Below, in pieces: positions 9,117 to 17,240 of a stretch of 64,000 nt of DNA (the first letter of the stretch is position 1; each line of letters begins with the position of its first letter). The stretch is from the NCBI GenBank assembly GCA_963844565.1, contig CAWJON010000002.1, positions 1,922,001-1,986,000 of the forward strand. The letters run 5' to 3'. The notes beneath the pieces were generated by a model that saw only the letters and a list, made by a program, of their open reading frames with translations, had not been told where the DNA came from and did not search any database. The position numbers were made by a program, and so were the translations under genes. This DNA is from JAFEDN01 sp963844565. GTDB lineage: Bacteria > Pseudomonadota > Gammaproteobacteria > Coxiellales > Coxiellaceae.

Positions 9117-9238
9117 TTAACATGGTTCTTTGTGTTCAATGATCTTTCCGCCAACATAAATTTCTTCAGAGTCACGATAAGTAACCATCAATTGACTGGG
9201 TTTCCCAATAAAATGACCTTGATTGATGATGGGTGACA
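9117..9238 (-). pseudogene. C-terminal scrap of a PhzF-like gene
   Basis: About 38 codons read IINQGHFIGKPSQLMVTYRD, then EEIYVGGKIIEHKEPC and a stop. This closely parallels the end of the intact PhzF-like gene at 14537-15334. The upstream part of the gene is missing, and a family 1 repeat begins at 9242, 4 bases away. The repeat therefore marks the breakpoint. The different C-terminal residues show a diverged paralogue, not a recent copy. Confidence 0.8.
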
Positions 9239-9241
9239 AGC

Positions 9242-9384
9242 GGGGTCAAGTCTGAAATCTTAAGCAGAAGCTTAACCAGTATTTCATAATGGCATTATTT
9301 TAAAATACGTCCACTTCCAATTAGGATTTTGGCAATACCGTTTCTCTTAACAAAGAATCTGCTTAAAATCTCAGACTTGACCCC
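9242..9384. repeat. Family 1 inverted-repeat element, full copy (143 bp)
   Basis: Begins GGGGTCAAGTCTGAAATC and ends with the complementary TCTCAGACTTGACCCC; the terminal inverted repeats are about 26 bp with two mismatches. The centre carries the CAGTATTTCATAATGGCATT and CAATTAGGATTTTGG strings shared by the copies at 10749, 16905 and 53361. CAAGC before and CTCTC after are also shared with most copies, so the true ends may extend 4-6 bases outward. No coding capacity. Confidence 0.93.
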
Positions 9385-9500
9385 CTCTCTTCGTTCTATT
9401 TTCCCCTTTTCCCGAAGTCATTCGGCAAACTAATTATTTCCTGAGTCAGGGTCAATTTTTGCGGACCTGGAAGTATTTCAGGTGGCAGACTACACCCGTT

Positions 9501-10511
9501 TTATTGAGATAGTGAATGCTGAAATTGCTTAAAAACATCCTGCGCCAATAAATAATTAACGAAATGGGTGGTGTGGATACGGTCATAGAAAAAATAATGC
9601 TGCGGATCATTACAGACCACTCCAGCTATATTTTGATAATCCCCCTGATTATTCTGATAGCAACTGGTATTGGCGTACTGCATGACAGCAGGAGTTGAGT
9701 GCATTTTATAATGAAATCCACCCTGATCAATTTTTGTTAAGATAGAATGATCGAATTGATAGGTATCGTAAATAAAAACCGGTGGCTTAGCCTGTAAATT
9801 CCTGGCTAAATTATTATTGTAGATCTGAACTAATCCTTGAGCATTTTTAATAAACTGATTGGCTAAATCATTCCTGCCAGGGGCGACATTTTTTTCAGCC
9901 ACTATTGTCGCCAGTGGTGAGCGCGTCACTTCACGGCCATTGAGCACGATGATATGTCGAGCTCCTGCTTGAATCAAGCGATCGATTTGCTTGGCTTCTT
10001 CATCCGCTATGTTTTTGAAAAAAAGTTGCGCCTGATGATTAGGTATATCAAAAAAATCGTTAGCTGCTATAAATACCACCACGATATCTTTTTCATTAAA
10101 ATTTTCATGCTGTTTTAAAAAAGTATTAATTTGTTGCGACAAACTGGGAATGACGTAATCCTTATCAGGGTGACCGCTGACTGTAATACTTGCCGGGGCT
10201 AATACTTTAGCCTGACCATACGCATAGTTAATAAACTGATTTCGATCATCGGGATTAAGATGAAAATCTTGGGCCAGATATTCTGTCCATACCGGGCCGT
10301 CGCTAAAACGACCCTGGAAATAACGGATGTCGTTGGGATACTTACCGCGAGTTAACCGGTAGACATTGCCATTATCCGAATAGCTGTCTCCAAATACAAT
10401 CATGCGTTCATAAACAGGGGTGGGTGTGTTAACTTGAGTGTTAGCGGCTGCTAAGTTCCAGCAGCTCAATGAAAGTAGGATGATGCTCAATAGATTTTTA
10501 ATATTTTTCAT
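9501..10511 (-). CDS. Secreted GDSL/SGNH lipase or acyltransferase (PlaA-like)
   Basis: A 336-residue GDSL hydrolase with a signal peptide of about 23 residues. The SGNH blocks are in order: nucleophile Ser43 in FGDSYSDNGN, Gly in the NYAYGQA block, Asn in FIAANDFF, and the Asp310-x-x-His313 pair in YDRIHTTH. Proteins of this class in Legionella are lysophospholipases or glycerophospholipid:cholesterol acyltransferases secreted through type II secretion; the exact activity here is inferred only. Two central cysteines (TSCYQNN...GVVCND) may form a disulfide loop, as in that family. It stands alone. Confidence 0.9.
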   Translation of the reverse strand: MKNIKNLLSIILLSLSCWNLAAANTQVNTPTPVYERMIVFGDSYSDNGNVYRLTRGKYPNDIRYFQGRFSDGPVWTEYLAQDFHLNPDDRNQFINYAYGQAKVLAPASITVSGHPDKDYVIPSLSQQINTFLKQHENFNEKDIVVVFIAANDFFDIPNHQAQLFFKNIADEEAKQIDRLIQAGARHIIVLNGREVTRSPLATIVAEKNVAPGRNDLANQFIKNAQGLVQIYNNNLARNLQAKPPVFIYDTYQFDHSILTKIDQGGFHYKMHSTPAVMQYANTSCYQNNQGDYQNIAGVVCNDPQHYFFYDRIHTTHFVNYLLAQDVFKQFQHSLSQ

Positions 10512-10627
10512 AAATTCCTAAGATAATTCACTATGCAAGGATGAGTATTTATATTAACTAATTTTTCGAGTAAGGGTCAACACTTGTCAGAAATCCCGGG
10601 GATGCGATAGGGCTTGAATTTGGTTAA

Positions 10628-10748
10628 TAGCCATATGCCATTTAATGTGATCAGTTTTACTATCGGGTTTTGGATTGTCGCTTATTTCCATACGGTGCCT
10701 GCGCTGGAAATTGCCTGGTGGTGCTGGGATTATTGATCGTGTACAAGC
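10628..10748 (+). pseudogene. Membrane-transporter scrap (possibly TDT/TehA type)
   Basis: The plus strand reads ...MPFNVISFTIGFWIVAYFHT then VPALEIA, and after a one-base shift LVVLGLLIVYK. This is one or two transmembrane helices of a polytopic protein; the spacing recalls the C-terminal helices of the TDT (tellurite/dicarboxylate) family, but the assignment is weak. It ends exactly where the family 1 repeat at 10749 begins, so the repeat again marks the break. Confidence 0.4.
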
Positions 10749-10891
10749 GGGGTCAAGTCTGAAATCTTAAGCAGAAGCTTAACCAGTATTTCACAATGGC
10801 ATTATTTTAAAATACTTCCACTTCCAATTAGGATTTTGGCAATACCGTTTCTCTTAACAAAGAATCTGCTTAAAATCTCAGACTTGACCCC
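10749..10891. repeat. Family 1 inverted-repeat element, full copy (143 bp)
   Basis: Same 143-bp length and orientation as the copy at 9242, 1.5 kb away, with only a few base changes (for example ATTTCACAATGG in place of ATTTCATAATGG). Flanked by CAAGC on the left and CTCTC on the right, like its sister. The two copies bracket the GDSL lipase gene in direct orientation, so homologous recombination between them would delete that gene. Confidence 0.93.
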
Positions 10892-10992
10892 CTCTCATGA
10901 CCTAAATAAACGGGCTTAATTTACATCCATTTTATCATCACATTTTTGACGATGCTAGAGAATATCGTGTATCTGCCGATCAAGCATCTTAA

Positions 10993-11367
10993 TTACGGAT
11001 TTGAGAATATCGCCTTGTCTTTGTTCTCAACTAACCGCGCATCAAAAAACAATTCAATGCGAGAAATTAAATTATCCTTGAAATTCAGCAAAGCAACTGA
11101 CCGTAGAATTCCAATAGGTTCTGGGCAATCGACGTCGTAGACGATGATGGCTTGATCCTCTGAACCAAATTGCTCTCTAATTTTTATACTCTTAAAAAGA
11201 TTGAAAAATTTTCTGACTGAATCCAGATAGGCTTCTTTTCCCGTGAATTCCGCCAAAGGCCCAATAAAATGAACATCAGAGTGCACTTGTTTTTCCATAT
11301 AAACTATATTTTTATTATTCATGGCCTCATAGTAAGTTACCACCATATTCGCTTTATCGTTACTCAT
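10993..11367 (-). CDS. NTF2/SnoaL-like protein, divergent from a TetR gene
   Basis: A 124-residue SnoaL/NTF2-fold protein: N-terminal helices with VVTYYEAMNNKNIVYME, then HSDVHFIGPLAEFTGKEAYL and a C-terminal sheet ending SRIELFFDARLVEN. It reads away from the TetR regulator at 11434 with 66 bp between the starts, so it is the likely target of that repressor. Related in fold to 8622-9050. Its ligand is unknown. Confidence 0.75.
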   Translation of the reverse strand: MSNDKANMVVTYYEAMNNKNIVYMEKQVHSDVHFIGPLAEFTGKEAYLDSVRKFFNLFKSIKIREQFGSEDQAIIVYDVDCPEPIGILRSVALLNFKDNLISRIELFFDARLVENKDKAIFSNP

Positions 11368-11395
11368 ACATTAATACCTCGCTTAATTTAAAAAG

Positions 11396-11426
11396 TTGAC
11401 AGTTAATATTGATTATAGTAAACTGT
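11396..11426 (+). promoter_or_regulatory. Putative TetR operator and promoter in a divergent intergenic region
   Basis: Positions 11399-11426 form an imperfect palindrome, ACAGTTAA - 12 bases - TAAACTGT, a common layout for TetR-family operators. TTGACA at 11396-11401 with TAAACT 17 bases downstream (11419-11424) would be a promoter for the regulator overlapped by the palindrome. The regulator would then control itself and the NTF2-like gene. Inferred from sequence layout only. Confidence 0.55.
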
Positions 11427-11433
11427 ATTTAAT

Positions 11434-12054
11434 ATGTCAAGCAAAAAGAGAACCTATTATTCTGAGCTACGCACTCAGCAATCACAAGAAACCAAAGCTC
11501 GTATTTTGGCTTCTGCAAAACAATTGTTTGAATCAAAAGGGTTTGATCAGGTGACTATTGATGAGATTGCTATAGCCGCGGAAGTCTCCTCTCCTTCGAT
11601 TTATGCCATTTTTAAATCAAAACGCGGCATACTATTCACCCTCATGGATGAAGCCTTCTCTGTTGAACAACGCACTGAATTAGTAGAGCAAGTTTATCAA
11701 GAAATATCTCCTCAACGAAAATTTAAAATTGCTGCTCAAATTGCACGGCAACTGTATGATGCTGAAAAGAAGCAATTCAGTTTGCTGAGAGGAGTTTCTA
11801 TTGTGACTCCTCAATTAAAAAAATTAGAAAATGAAATGGAAAAACGACGGTATAAACGCCAACAAGAATCTGTCGAAGCAATGGGAAAGGCCGATGTCTT
11901 CAAGGAGGGTGTTTCTACCATCAAAGCCAGAGATATTCTTTGGGCTTTGACGGGTAGAGATGTTTATCGAATGTTAGTCGTTGAAAGAAAATGGTCATCG
12001 GATGAATATGAATCCTGGCTGTCGGAAATATTGATCTGGAATTTATTAAAATAG
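11434..12054 (+). CDS. TetR-family transcriptional regulator
   Basis: A 206-residue TetR repressor. The N-terminal helix-turn-helix is clear at about residues 18-60: ARILASAKQLFESKGFDQVT, then IDEIAIAAEVSSPSIYAIF with the usual K at the end of the recognition helix. The C-terminal ligand domain is diverged, as usual. It is divergent from the NTF2-like gene at 10993-11367 over a palindromic operator candidate. The ATG lies close to the putative promoter, so the leader is short. Confidence 0.88.
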   Translation: MSSKKRTYYSELRTQQSQETKARILASAKQLFESKGFDQVTIDEIAIAAEVSSPSIYAIFKSKRGILFTLMDEAFSVEQRTELVEQVYQEISPQRKFKIAAQIARQLYDAEKKQFSLLRGVSIVTPQLKKLENEMEKRRYKRQQESVEAMGKADVFKEGVSTIKARDILWALTGRDVYRMLVVERKWSSDEYESWLSEILIWNLLK

Positions 12055-12178
12055 ATACATTATTTATGGTTTAAAAATAATACAAAATCATTGTTAACAA
12101 ACAACCTTTAATGAATTGACTCTTTCAGGTAATATTGAATTCAGGTTTTATAGGTTTTATTTTAAAGTGGAGAAAACG

Positions 12179-12598
12179 ATGAAATCCGAAGTAACCTCCG
12201 TTCCTCCTGCTGCAAGTTCAATTGCATTAAAACATTTTGAAGACTCATTAGCCTTTGAAACGGATTGCTGGGATGTACATGTTGCTCTTTCTACCGGACA
12301 ACCTGATTTTGTTTTACTGGATGTGCGTAGCCCGGAACTTTATGCAAAAGGACATGTCCCTGGAGCCCTTAATCTGCCGCACCGCAAAATTATTGCTGCA
12401 AAATTAACACAATATCCTGAGCAGACTATTTTCGTCGTTTATTGTGCTGGGCCACATTGTAACGGCGCAGCACGTGCAGCGATTCGTTTAGCTCGCTTAA
12501 ATCGACCCGTTAAAATTATGATTGGTGGCATTACCGGCTGGTTGGATGAAGGGTTTAACTTAGAATCGAATAATATGGCATATTCGACTCAGGAATAA
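12179..12598 (+). CDS. Rhodanese-like sulfurtransferase, single domain
   Basis: I use the ATG at 12179 because GTGGAG lies about 9 bases upstream; the open frame extends to 12116. The product is about 139 residues with one rhodanese domain: LLDVRSPELYAKGHVPGALN around 46-65 and an active-site loop that begins at Cys89 (CAGPHCNGAA). That loop matches the subfamily with a WGPGCNGA-type signature. It would carry a persulfide and hand sulfur to an acceptor. It is followed 51 bp later by 12650-13216, possibly co-transcribed. Confidence 0.87.
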   Translation: MKSEVTSVPPAASSIALKHFEDSLAFETDCWDVHVALSTGQPDFVLLDVRSPELYAKGHVPGALNLPHRKIIAAKLTQYPEQTIFVVYCAGPHCNGAARAAIRLARLNRPVKIMIGGITGWLDEGFNLESNNMAYSTQE

Positions 12599-12649
12599 AA
12601 ACCGAGGTCGTCAGAGAAGAATTATCACACATTATGTGGGAGAATCAGG

Positions 12650-13216
12650 ATGAGTGAATACCAATATTACGAATTTTGTAGTCTACATTCACCGCTGTCG
12701 GCAGCAGCACGCAAAGCAATGCAGGCACTATCAAGCCGGGCGCAAGTCGGTACCCATACTGCCTCTTACGTCTATAACTATGGTGATTTCAGGGGAAATG
12801 CTGAAACACTGTTGTTCAAATATTTTGATATATTTTTCTATATCGCTAATTGGGGAACTGTACGGTTGATGTTTAAGTATCCCATTGAACAAGTCGACGT
12901 TGAAAAATTGAAAAAATATCAGATAAAAGATGTTATCAGCTGCAAGGTGAAAGAAGATTATGTTGTATTAGATGTATGTATTCAAAATGAAGAAGGCTTT
13001 GGTTGGACCGAAGGCGAAGGGATACTATCTGAATTATTGCCGTTATATAAAGAAATCAAATCAAAAAATTATCAGTTCTTTAAACTGATTAAAGCCATTA
13101 ACGATGAATTGACTGGTAAAAAAGAAAATGCTTTATCTTTAATGCTTGCTGATACCAAATTATCCTCAGCACAAGCAGCATTTCTCGATTGCGTTGGGAT
13201 GACAGAAAGCACATAG
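12650..13216 (+). CDS. Conserved hypothetical (MSEYQYYEF family)
   Basis: A 188-residue protein starting MSEYQYYEF, a start shared with a widespread bacterial family of unknown function whose members also have a Y-x-W/Y-GDF-x-GN and YFD....YxANWG(T/S)RxLM(L/F)xxP pattern; here GDFRGN, FKYFDIFFYIANWGTVRLMF are seen. The C-terminal half looks shorter than in actinobacterial members. AGGA precedes the ATG. It follows the rhodanese gene on the same strand. Confidence 0.75.
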   Translation: MSEYQYYEFCSLHSPLSAAARKAMQALSSRAQVGTHTASYVYNYGDFRGNAETLLFKYFDIFFYIANWGTVRLMFKYPIEQVDVEKLKKYQIKDVISCKVKEDYVVLDVCIQNEEGFGWTEGEGILSELLPLYKEIKSKNYQFFKLIKAINDELTGKKENALSLMLADTKLSSAQAAFLDCVGMTEST

Positions 13217-13290
13217 AAAAAAGTAGTGATCTTATAAAAAAAAATCGTTATTCAGTCAGCATTCAATGGACAGGGAATACAGGATTACCC

Positions 13291-14181
13291 TCAAATACTA
13301 GATAAAATCGAGTTCACAGCCTCCACAACTACTTTACTTTTTTCCTTAGTAAAAAAAATCATATGGTTTCCCTCTATGCGAATAATTTGATGTTTATCGG
13401 ACATATTGGCTATCTCTATCTGGTTTTTTTGATAATTATTTTCTTGAGCAGGACTCATACACATTTCTTCTTTAATCCAAGCAATAGGCAAGCAATGTTT
13501 AGTCGAGTACATTACAATCAAAGGAATGGTTCTTTTCAATGGCGGCGCATTTCTGATTTGTAAATAACTCGGTAACTGTCCAATCATTTCATTATACAAA
13601 GGATTGTCCGGCGTTGGATTTTGCGGGTTTCCTAAATGTTTGAGCACTTCCTTTGATTGCTCTGGAAATGGCGTTGGGCCAGCGGCAGAACTAGCGTCCA
13701 TTAACAAAAGTCCAGCAATTTCATCAGGGAATTCTCGAGCATAAAGCAACATGTATAATCCACCTATAGAATGACCCACTAAAATGTAGGGGGATTTAAT
13801 TTTGGTTTCCTGTAGAAATTGATGGAGTTGATCGACAACATCTTGTGCGGTCAATGGCATATAGTCATTAAGGTTCGGACAACTATTAAAAGTAAAGACT
13901 CGATCATAAGCGACAACCTTCACTTTTTTAGCTAAAGCTGGGGCAATTTGTGAATTAAACCACTCATCTGCCGGAAATCCTGTTCCCGAAGAGAAAATAA
14001 TTGTCGGTGAACCCTTCCCTAAAGTGCGATAATAGATTTTGTATTTTCCAACCATGGTGCATTCTCCACCAGGTGGCAAAGTATTTATACAAACGCTATG
14101 ACAAGAAGTTTCTGGCATGTCGGCATAGCCATGACTGCAAACAAGGACGGAAGAAAATAGAAACAATGATAGTTTTTTCAT
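13291..14181 (-). CDS. Secreted alpha/beta hydrolase
   Basis: From the ATG at 14181 (AGGA about 9 bases upstream; the upstream TTG at 14190 is less likely) the protein is 296 residues. A signal peptide of about 20 residues ends HGYA. The alpha/beta fold shows an oxyanion stretch IIFSSGTGFPADEWF, the nucleophile Ser138 in VGHSIGG, and a late His in RIEGNHMIFF. Several Cys pairs fit a periplasmic location. It is the last gene of the five-gene minus-strand operon from 16044; the gap to the ABM-like gene is 5 bp. Substrate unknown. Confidence 0.85.
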   Translation of the reverse strand: MKKLSLFLFSSVLVCSHGYADMPETSCHSVCINTLPPGGECTMVGKYKIYYRTLGKGSPTIIFSSGTGFPADEWFNSQIAPALAKKVKVVAYDRVFTFNSCPNLNDYMPLTAQDVVDQLHQFLQETKIKSPYILVGHSIGGLYMLLYAREFPDEIAGLLLMDASSAAGPTPFPEQSKEVLKHLGNPQNPTPDNPLYNEMIGQLPSYLQIRNAPPLKRTIPLIVMYSTKHCLPIAWIKEEMCMSPAQENNYQKNQIEIANMSDKHQIIRIEGNHMIFFTKEKSKVVVEAVNSILSSI

Positions 14182-14186
14182 CGGTA

Positions 14187-14504
14187 TCAATCCTGATATT
14201 TAGCAGAATTATGACAAAAGATTCCTACTTTTTTCTCGGTCAATGTTAAATTTTCACAAGCTCGATCGAGAGCTTCATAAGCTTCAATATGCTTATCTTT
14301 AAAGTTCTCAAAATCAACTAAATTATCCCACCGGTCAATGGTAAGATATCTACCCAATTTATCATGATCTTTTAATAAACTTGTACCATGATAATTCTCA
14401 GACTGCTGAAATAATAATACCCATGCGCCGCCTTGGCCATAAATTTCTTCAAACGCAGTCACTTGTGAAGGCTCGACATTGAACTCCCAAATGATATCAA
14501 CCAT
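14187..14504 (-). CDS. ABM-like dimeric alpha-beta barrel protein
   Basis: A 105-residue protein with the ferredoxin-like fold of antibiotic-biosynthesis-monooxygenase relatives: strand VDIIWEFNVEP, helix VTAFEEIYG, then GAWVLLFQQSENYHGTSLL and RYLTIDRWDNLVDFENF. Such proteins act as small monooxygenases or as sensors of quinone-like compounds. GAGG precedes the ATG. It sits inside the operon with PhzF-like, tautomerase and CMD-like genes, which suggests a shared aromatic or quinone-type substrate. Confidence 0.72.
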   Translation of the reverse strand: MVDIIWEFNVEPSQVTAFEEIYGQGGAWVLLFQQSENYHGTSLLKDHDKLGRYLTIDRWDNLVDFENFKDKHIEAYEALDRACENLTLTEKKVGIFCHNSAKYQD

Positions 14505-14536
14505 ATGTTACCTCATCTTTGAATTCAAATAGTTTC

Positions 14537-15334
14537 CTAAGCTTCAATGATTTTTCCTCCTATATAAATTTCTTCGGGATGATGATAAGTAATTATTAAT
14601 AGGCTGGGTTTATTAATAAAATGGCCTTGTTTTATAATTAAATTTTTTTTGAAAACCGAGGCTAAAGCGGCAGCAGCAACACCCGTGTCGGCATCTTCGT
14701 TTTGTCCGGTTTTTGGATTAAATGCGCGGGCTTGTAATAACAGCGGTATTACTGACTCTAGTGCGTAAACATAAAGACCATTGATCTGATTATCCAGACT
14801 CCATTGTTTAATTAAATCGAAATTAGGATGCATGTTTGCTAAAGCTTCAGGTGATTTCAGAGGAACAAATAATTTAGGGCTGCCGACCGAAGCAACGGCC
14901 ATCGGTAAATCTACAGAAATTTCACCAAGATCGCTTAAATTTAGTAATTGCTTTAAAATCTTCAGCTTTGGGGTATATGCCGCAGCAGGTTCTGCGGATA
15001 CTTTAATTTGTGCAATCTGATTATCTAATTTTATCGCCTCAAACAATGTTCCAATTGTATTGGATACCGTAATACGATTGGTTTGACGCTGATTCATTAA
15101 GAGAAAAACTGCAGCCAATGCACCATGTAGACATAAGCTCATTTCAATATTGGGATAAAAGAATTGCAAAACTGGAATAGGAGAATCGGCTTTATTAACA
15201 AATACGATCACCGGTAACTGTAGTTGTTGTGCTAATTTTTGTTTCTCAGTTTTATCTCCAGGAAAATCAAAAATAACACCGGCAGGATTACCTGAATTAG
15301 GTAAATCAGTACAAAAGCAATAGAGTATTTTCAT
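14537..15334 (-). CDS. PhzF-family epimerase/isomerase
   Basis: A 265-residue PhzF-like protein with the family's two similar lobes: NPAGV near residue 16, LCLHGALA near 67 and EDADTGVAAAALA in the second lobe. It overlaps the tautomerase gene upstream by 4 bp, so the pair is translationally coupled. PhzF relatives isomerise or epimerise small ring or amino-acid-like molecules. The usual conserved active-site Glu region near residue 45 reads LPVIVFVN, without an obvious Glu, so activity is uncertain. A diverged tail fragment of a second gene of this kind lies at 9117-9238. Confidence 0.8.
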   Translation of the reverse strand: MKILYCFCTDLPNSGNPAGVIFDFPGDKTEKQKLAQQLQLPVIVFVNKADSPIPVLQFFYPNIEMSLCLHGALAAVFLLMNQRQTNRITVSNTIGTLFEAIKLDNQIAQIKVSAEPAAAYTPKLKILKQLLNLSDLGEISVDLPMAVASVGSPKLFVPLKSPEALANMHPNFDLIKQWSLDNQINGLYVYALESVIPLLLQARAFNPKTGQNEDADTGVAAAALASVFKKNLIIKQGHFINKPSLLIITYHHPEEIYIGGKIIEA

Positions 15335-15708
15335 ACAATAGGGTTGCCGGCGCTAAATGACCATTCATCAGCTTGAGTCGTATTGATAACCACCATGACA
15401 TCTTCAGGTCTCATGCCTGGAGACTTAGCCAGTAACTCTACCAATCTTTTGTAAAAAGCCTGTTTGGTTGCCGTGCTCCGCAACCTTCCGGCAGTAACAC
15501 AAATCAATACGAAGTCGTCAGATCGCGGTCCTCCCATATAATGACGATCAAACACAAGTTCTCCTGGTTCATGCTGATGAATGATCTGGAAACGATCATC
15601 TGCAGGTGTTTCGAAAGCATCAACCAAAGCTTGATGTGTACTGTCGGAAATCGCCCGCAAATACTCAGTCGATTTGCCTTTCAACAAAGAAATTCGCGTC
15701 ATAGGCAT
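15331..15708 (-). CDS. Tautomerase-superfamily protein
   Basis: A 125-residue protein starting MPMTRISLLKGKSTEY; the Pro after Met is the catalytic base of the 4-oxalocrotonate tautomerase/MIF superfamily. The rest (YLRAISDSTHQALVDAF, DDRFQIIHQHEPGELVFDRHY, PEDVMVVI...EWSFSAG) matches the long, two-repeat tautomerase subfamily. AGGAGA precedes the ATG. It lies between the CMD-like and PhzF-like genes in the operon. Confidence 0.87.
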   Translation of the reverse strand: MPMTRISLLKGKSTEYLRAISDSTHQALVDAFETPADDRFQIIHQHEPGELVFDRHYMGGPRSDDFVLICVTAGRLRSTATKQAFYKRLVELLAKSPGMRPEDVMVVINTTQADEWSFSAGNPIV

Positions 15709-15723
15709 AGAATGTCTCCTATA

Positions 15724-16044
15724 TTATTTTGGCGATGTTAATGATTTCAGCAGATTAATCGCTGAAACGGCAGTAGGCCAGCCAGAATAAAACGCTAAAT
15801 GCGTTATCACTTCAACCAATTCTTCCTGCGTCAAACCATTTTCCAAAGCAAAATTGAGGTGAAACGATAATTGTTCCGTGCGATTTAAAGCAACCAGAGT
15901 GGCTACCGTAATCAGACTTCTATCACGTTTAGATAAATTTTTGCGTTCCCAGATATCCCCGAAAACAATATCATCGGTCAGCTCGGCCAGCTTTGGCGCG
16001 ATATCTCCCATCATGCGTTTACCCAAATTTCGGTCTTTATTCAT
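15724..16044 (-). CDS. Carboxymuconolactone decarboxylase-family protein
   Basis: A 106-residue all-helical CMD/AhpD-family protein, first gene of the five-gene operon. Typical segments are FGDIWERKNLSKRDRSLITVATLVALNR and ENGLTQEELVEVITHLAFYSGWP. It has no Cys at all, so it lacks the CxxC of AhpD peroxidases and belongs to the decarboxylase-like side of the family. GGAGG lies 5 bases before the ATG. Divergent from the GATase gene at 16088 over only 43 bp. Confidence 0.87.
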   Translation of the reverse strand: MNKDRNLGKRMMGDIAPKLAELTDDIVFGDIWERKNLSKRDRSLITVATLVALNRTEQLSFHLNFALENGLTQEELVEVITHLAFYSGWPTAVSAINLLKSLTSPK

Positions 16045-16087
16045 AGAGCCTCCAAGTAAGTTGATTTTTCATAATACATAGTTTAAC

Positions 16088-16834
16088 ATGAAGATCATTC
16101 GTAACTATATCGATGTTCCTGTTAAAATATATCAAAATGCTATGATGACTAAAACTATAGCGCTAGTAGGCGATTTTAATGAACAGATACTTGCCCATAT
16201 CGCCATTCTTAAAACGATTGAACTTGCTAAAAAGAATTTAGACGCTCGCATTAATTGGCAGTGGCTGGAAACGGATAAAATTAGTGATGATGGCGCTCAA
16301 ATTTTTTCAGAATTTTCGGCATTTTGGGTCGTTCCCGGCAGCCCATACAAAAATATGGAAGGTGTTTTGAATGTTATCCGTTTTGCTCGTGAAAACCGTC
16401 TGCCCTTTCTCGGAACCTGTGGTGGATTTCAACATGCATTGATTGAATATGCGCGCAATGTTTGTGGTATTGCAGATGCTGATCATGCTGAAACGAATGC
16501 TGATGCAAAAAATCTGATTGTTGTTCCTTTAGAATGTTCCTTGGTTGAAAAAACCAGTGAAATAATTTTTATCCCAGAAAGCCAGCTTTATCTTATTTTT
16601 AAAGGAAAACCGACTACTGAGGGTTTTCATTGTCGGTACGGCTTAAGCCCTCTATGGAAAATTCGTCTTGAGTCTGCTGGATTACGTTTCACCGGTCATG
16701 ATCTAAACGGGGAAGTGCGAGCATTTGAATTACCCAACCATCCTTTTTTCATCGGGACACTTTTTCAACCTGAGCGTGCGGCTCTCAACCAACAGTTACA
16801 TCCTATAATCTCAGCACTCCTAACTCAACTGTGA
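16088..16834 (+). CDS. CTP synthase-like class I amidotransferase without the synthase domain
   Basis: A stand-alone glutamine-amidotransferase domain related to the CTP synthase C-terminus. The nucleophile Cys111 is present in LGTCGGFQHA, but the catalytic His of the HPE motif is Gln227 (FQPER), so glutaminase activity is doubtful. This Q-P-E variant is, as I recall, common in the short orphan family and may be a family trait. An internal start at Met19/Met20 (MMTKTIALVGDF) may be the real one, since no clear ribosome site favours 16088. Confidence 0.8.
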   Translation: MKIIRNYIDVPVKIYQNAMMTKTIALVGDFNEQILAHIAILKTIELAKKNLDARINWQWLETDKISDDGAQIFSEFSAFWVVPGSPYKNMEGVLNVIRFARENRLPFLGTCGGFQHALIEYARNVCGIADADHAETNADAKNLIVVPLECSLVEKTSEIIFIPESQLYLIFKGKPTTEGFHCRYGLSPLWKIRLESAGLRFTGHDLNGEVRAFELPNHPFFIGTLFQPERAALNQQLHPIISALLTQL

Positions 16835-16853
16835 GGAACCAATTAGTTTAGAG

Positions 16854-16904
16854 CTAATTATTGTCTTTATCTTCCGATTTGTTTTTATAATGTTTCGAAC
16901 AAGC
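16854..16904 (-). pseudogene. Tail scrap of a LuxR-type regulator gene
   Basis: The minus strand reads SKHYKNKSEDKDNN and a stop. The same tail, EKKSEDKDDNQF and a stop, is present in a shifted frame at the 3' end of the response-regulator pseudogene at 32537-33097. The fragment ends where the family 1 repeat at 16905 begins. It is a short remnant of a paralogous regulator gene. Confidence 0.4.
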
Positions 16905-17047
16905 GGGGTCAAGTCTGAAATCTTAAGCAGAAGCTTAACCAGTATTTCATAATGGCATTATTTTAAAATACTTCCACTTCCAATTAGGATTTTGGCAATA
17001 CCGTTTCTCTTAACAAAGAATCTGCTTAAAATCTCAGACTTGACCCC
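16905..17047. repeat. Family 1 inverted-repeat element, full copy (143 bp)
   Basis: Same sequence and orientation as the copies at 9242 and 10749. Its right end abuts the stop codon of the small gene at 17049-17240, and its left end abuts the regulator tail fragment. The shared CTCTC flank is missing on the right here, so the neighbouring sequence has been rearranged at the repeat end. Confidence 0.93.
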
Positions 17048-17048
17048 C

Positions 17049-17240
17049 TTAAAAATTTGTACCTTCGTAATTATAGATTTTCTTTAATTCTTCTTTTACT
17101 CGTAAAATTTCAATAGGTGATGGATCAAATTGGTCATAACAGATTTTTAAAATCCATAATGCAAGACTATTTAAATCCGACTGCCCCATATCATCTTTTA
17201 ATAGAGGTGACAGTACAATACCATATCCAATGGTTGACAT
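17049..17240 (-). CDS. Small hypothetical protein, possibly truncated
   Basis: A 63-residue protein, MSTIGYGIVLSPLLKDDMGQ onward, with a helical C-terminal part (EILRVKEELKKIYNYEG). GGAG lies 8 bases before the ATG. The stop codon lies 2 bases from the end of a family 1 repeat, so the C-terminus may have been replaced by the insertion. Family not recognised. Confidence 0.45.
   Translation of the reverse strand: MSTIGYGIVLSPLLKDDMGQSDLNSLALWILKICYDQFDPSPIEILRVKEELKKIYNYEGTNF

Noticed and set aside
16088..16834. Complete CTP synthase
   Set aside because: Only the amidotransferase domain is present; the synthetase domain with its P-loop is absent.
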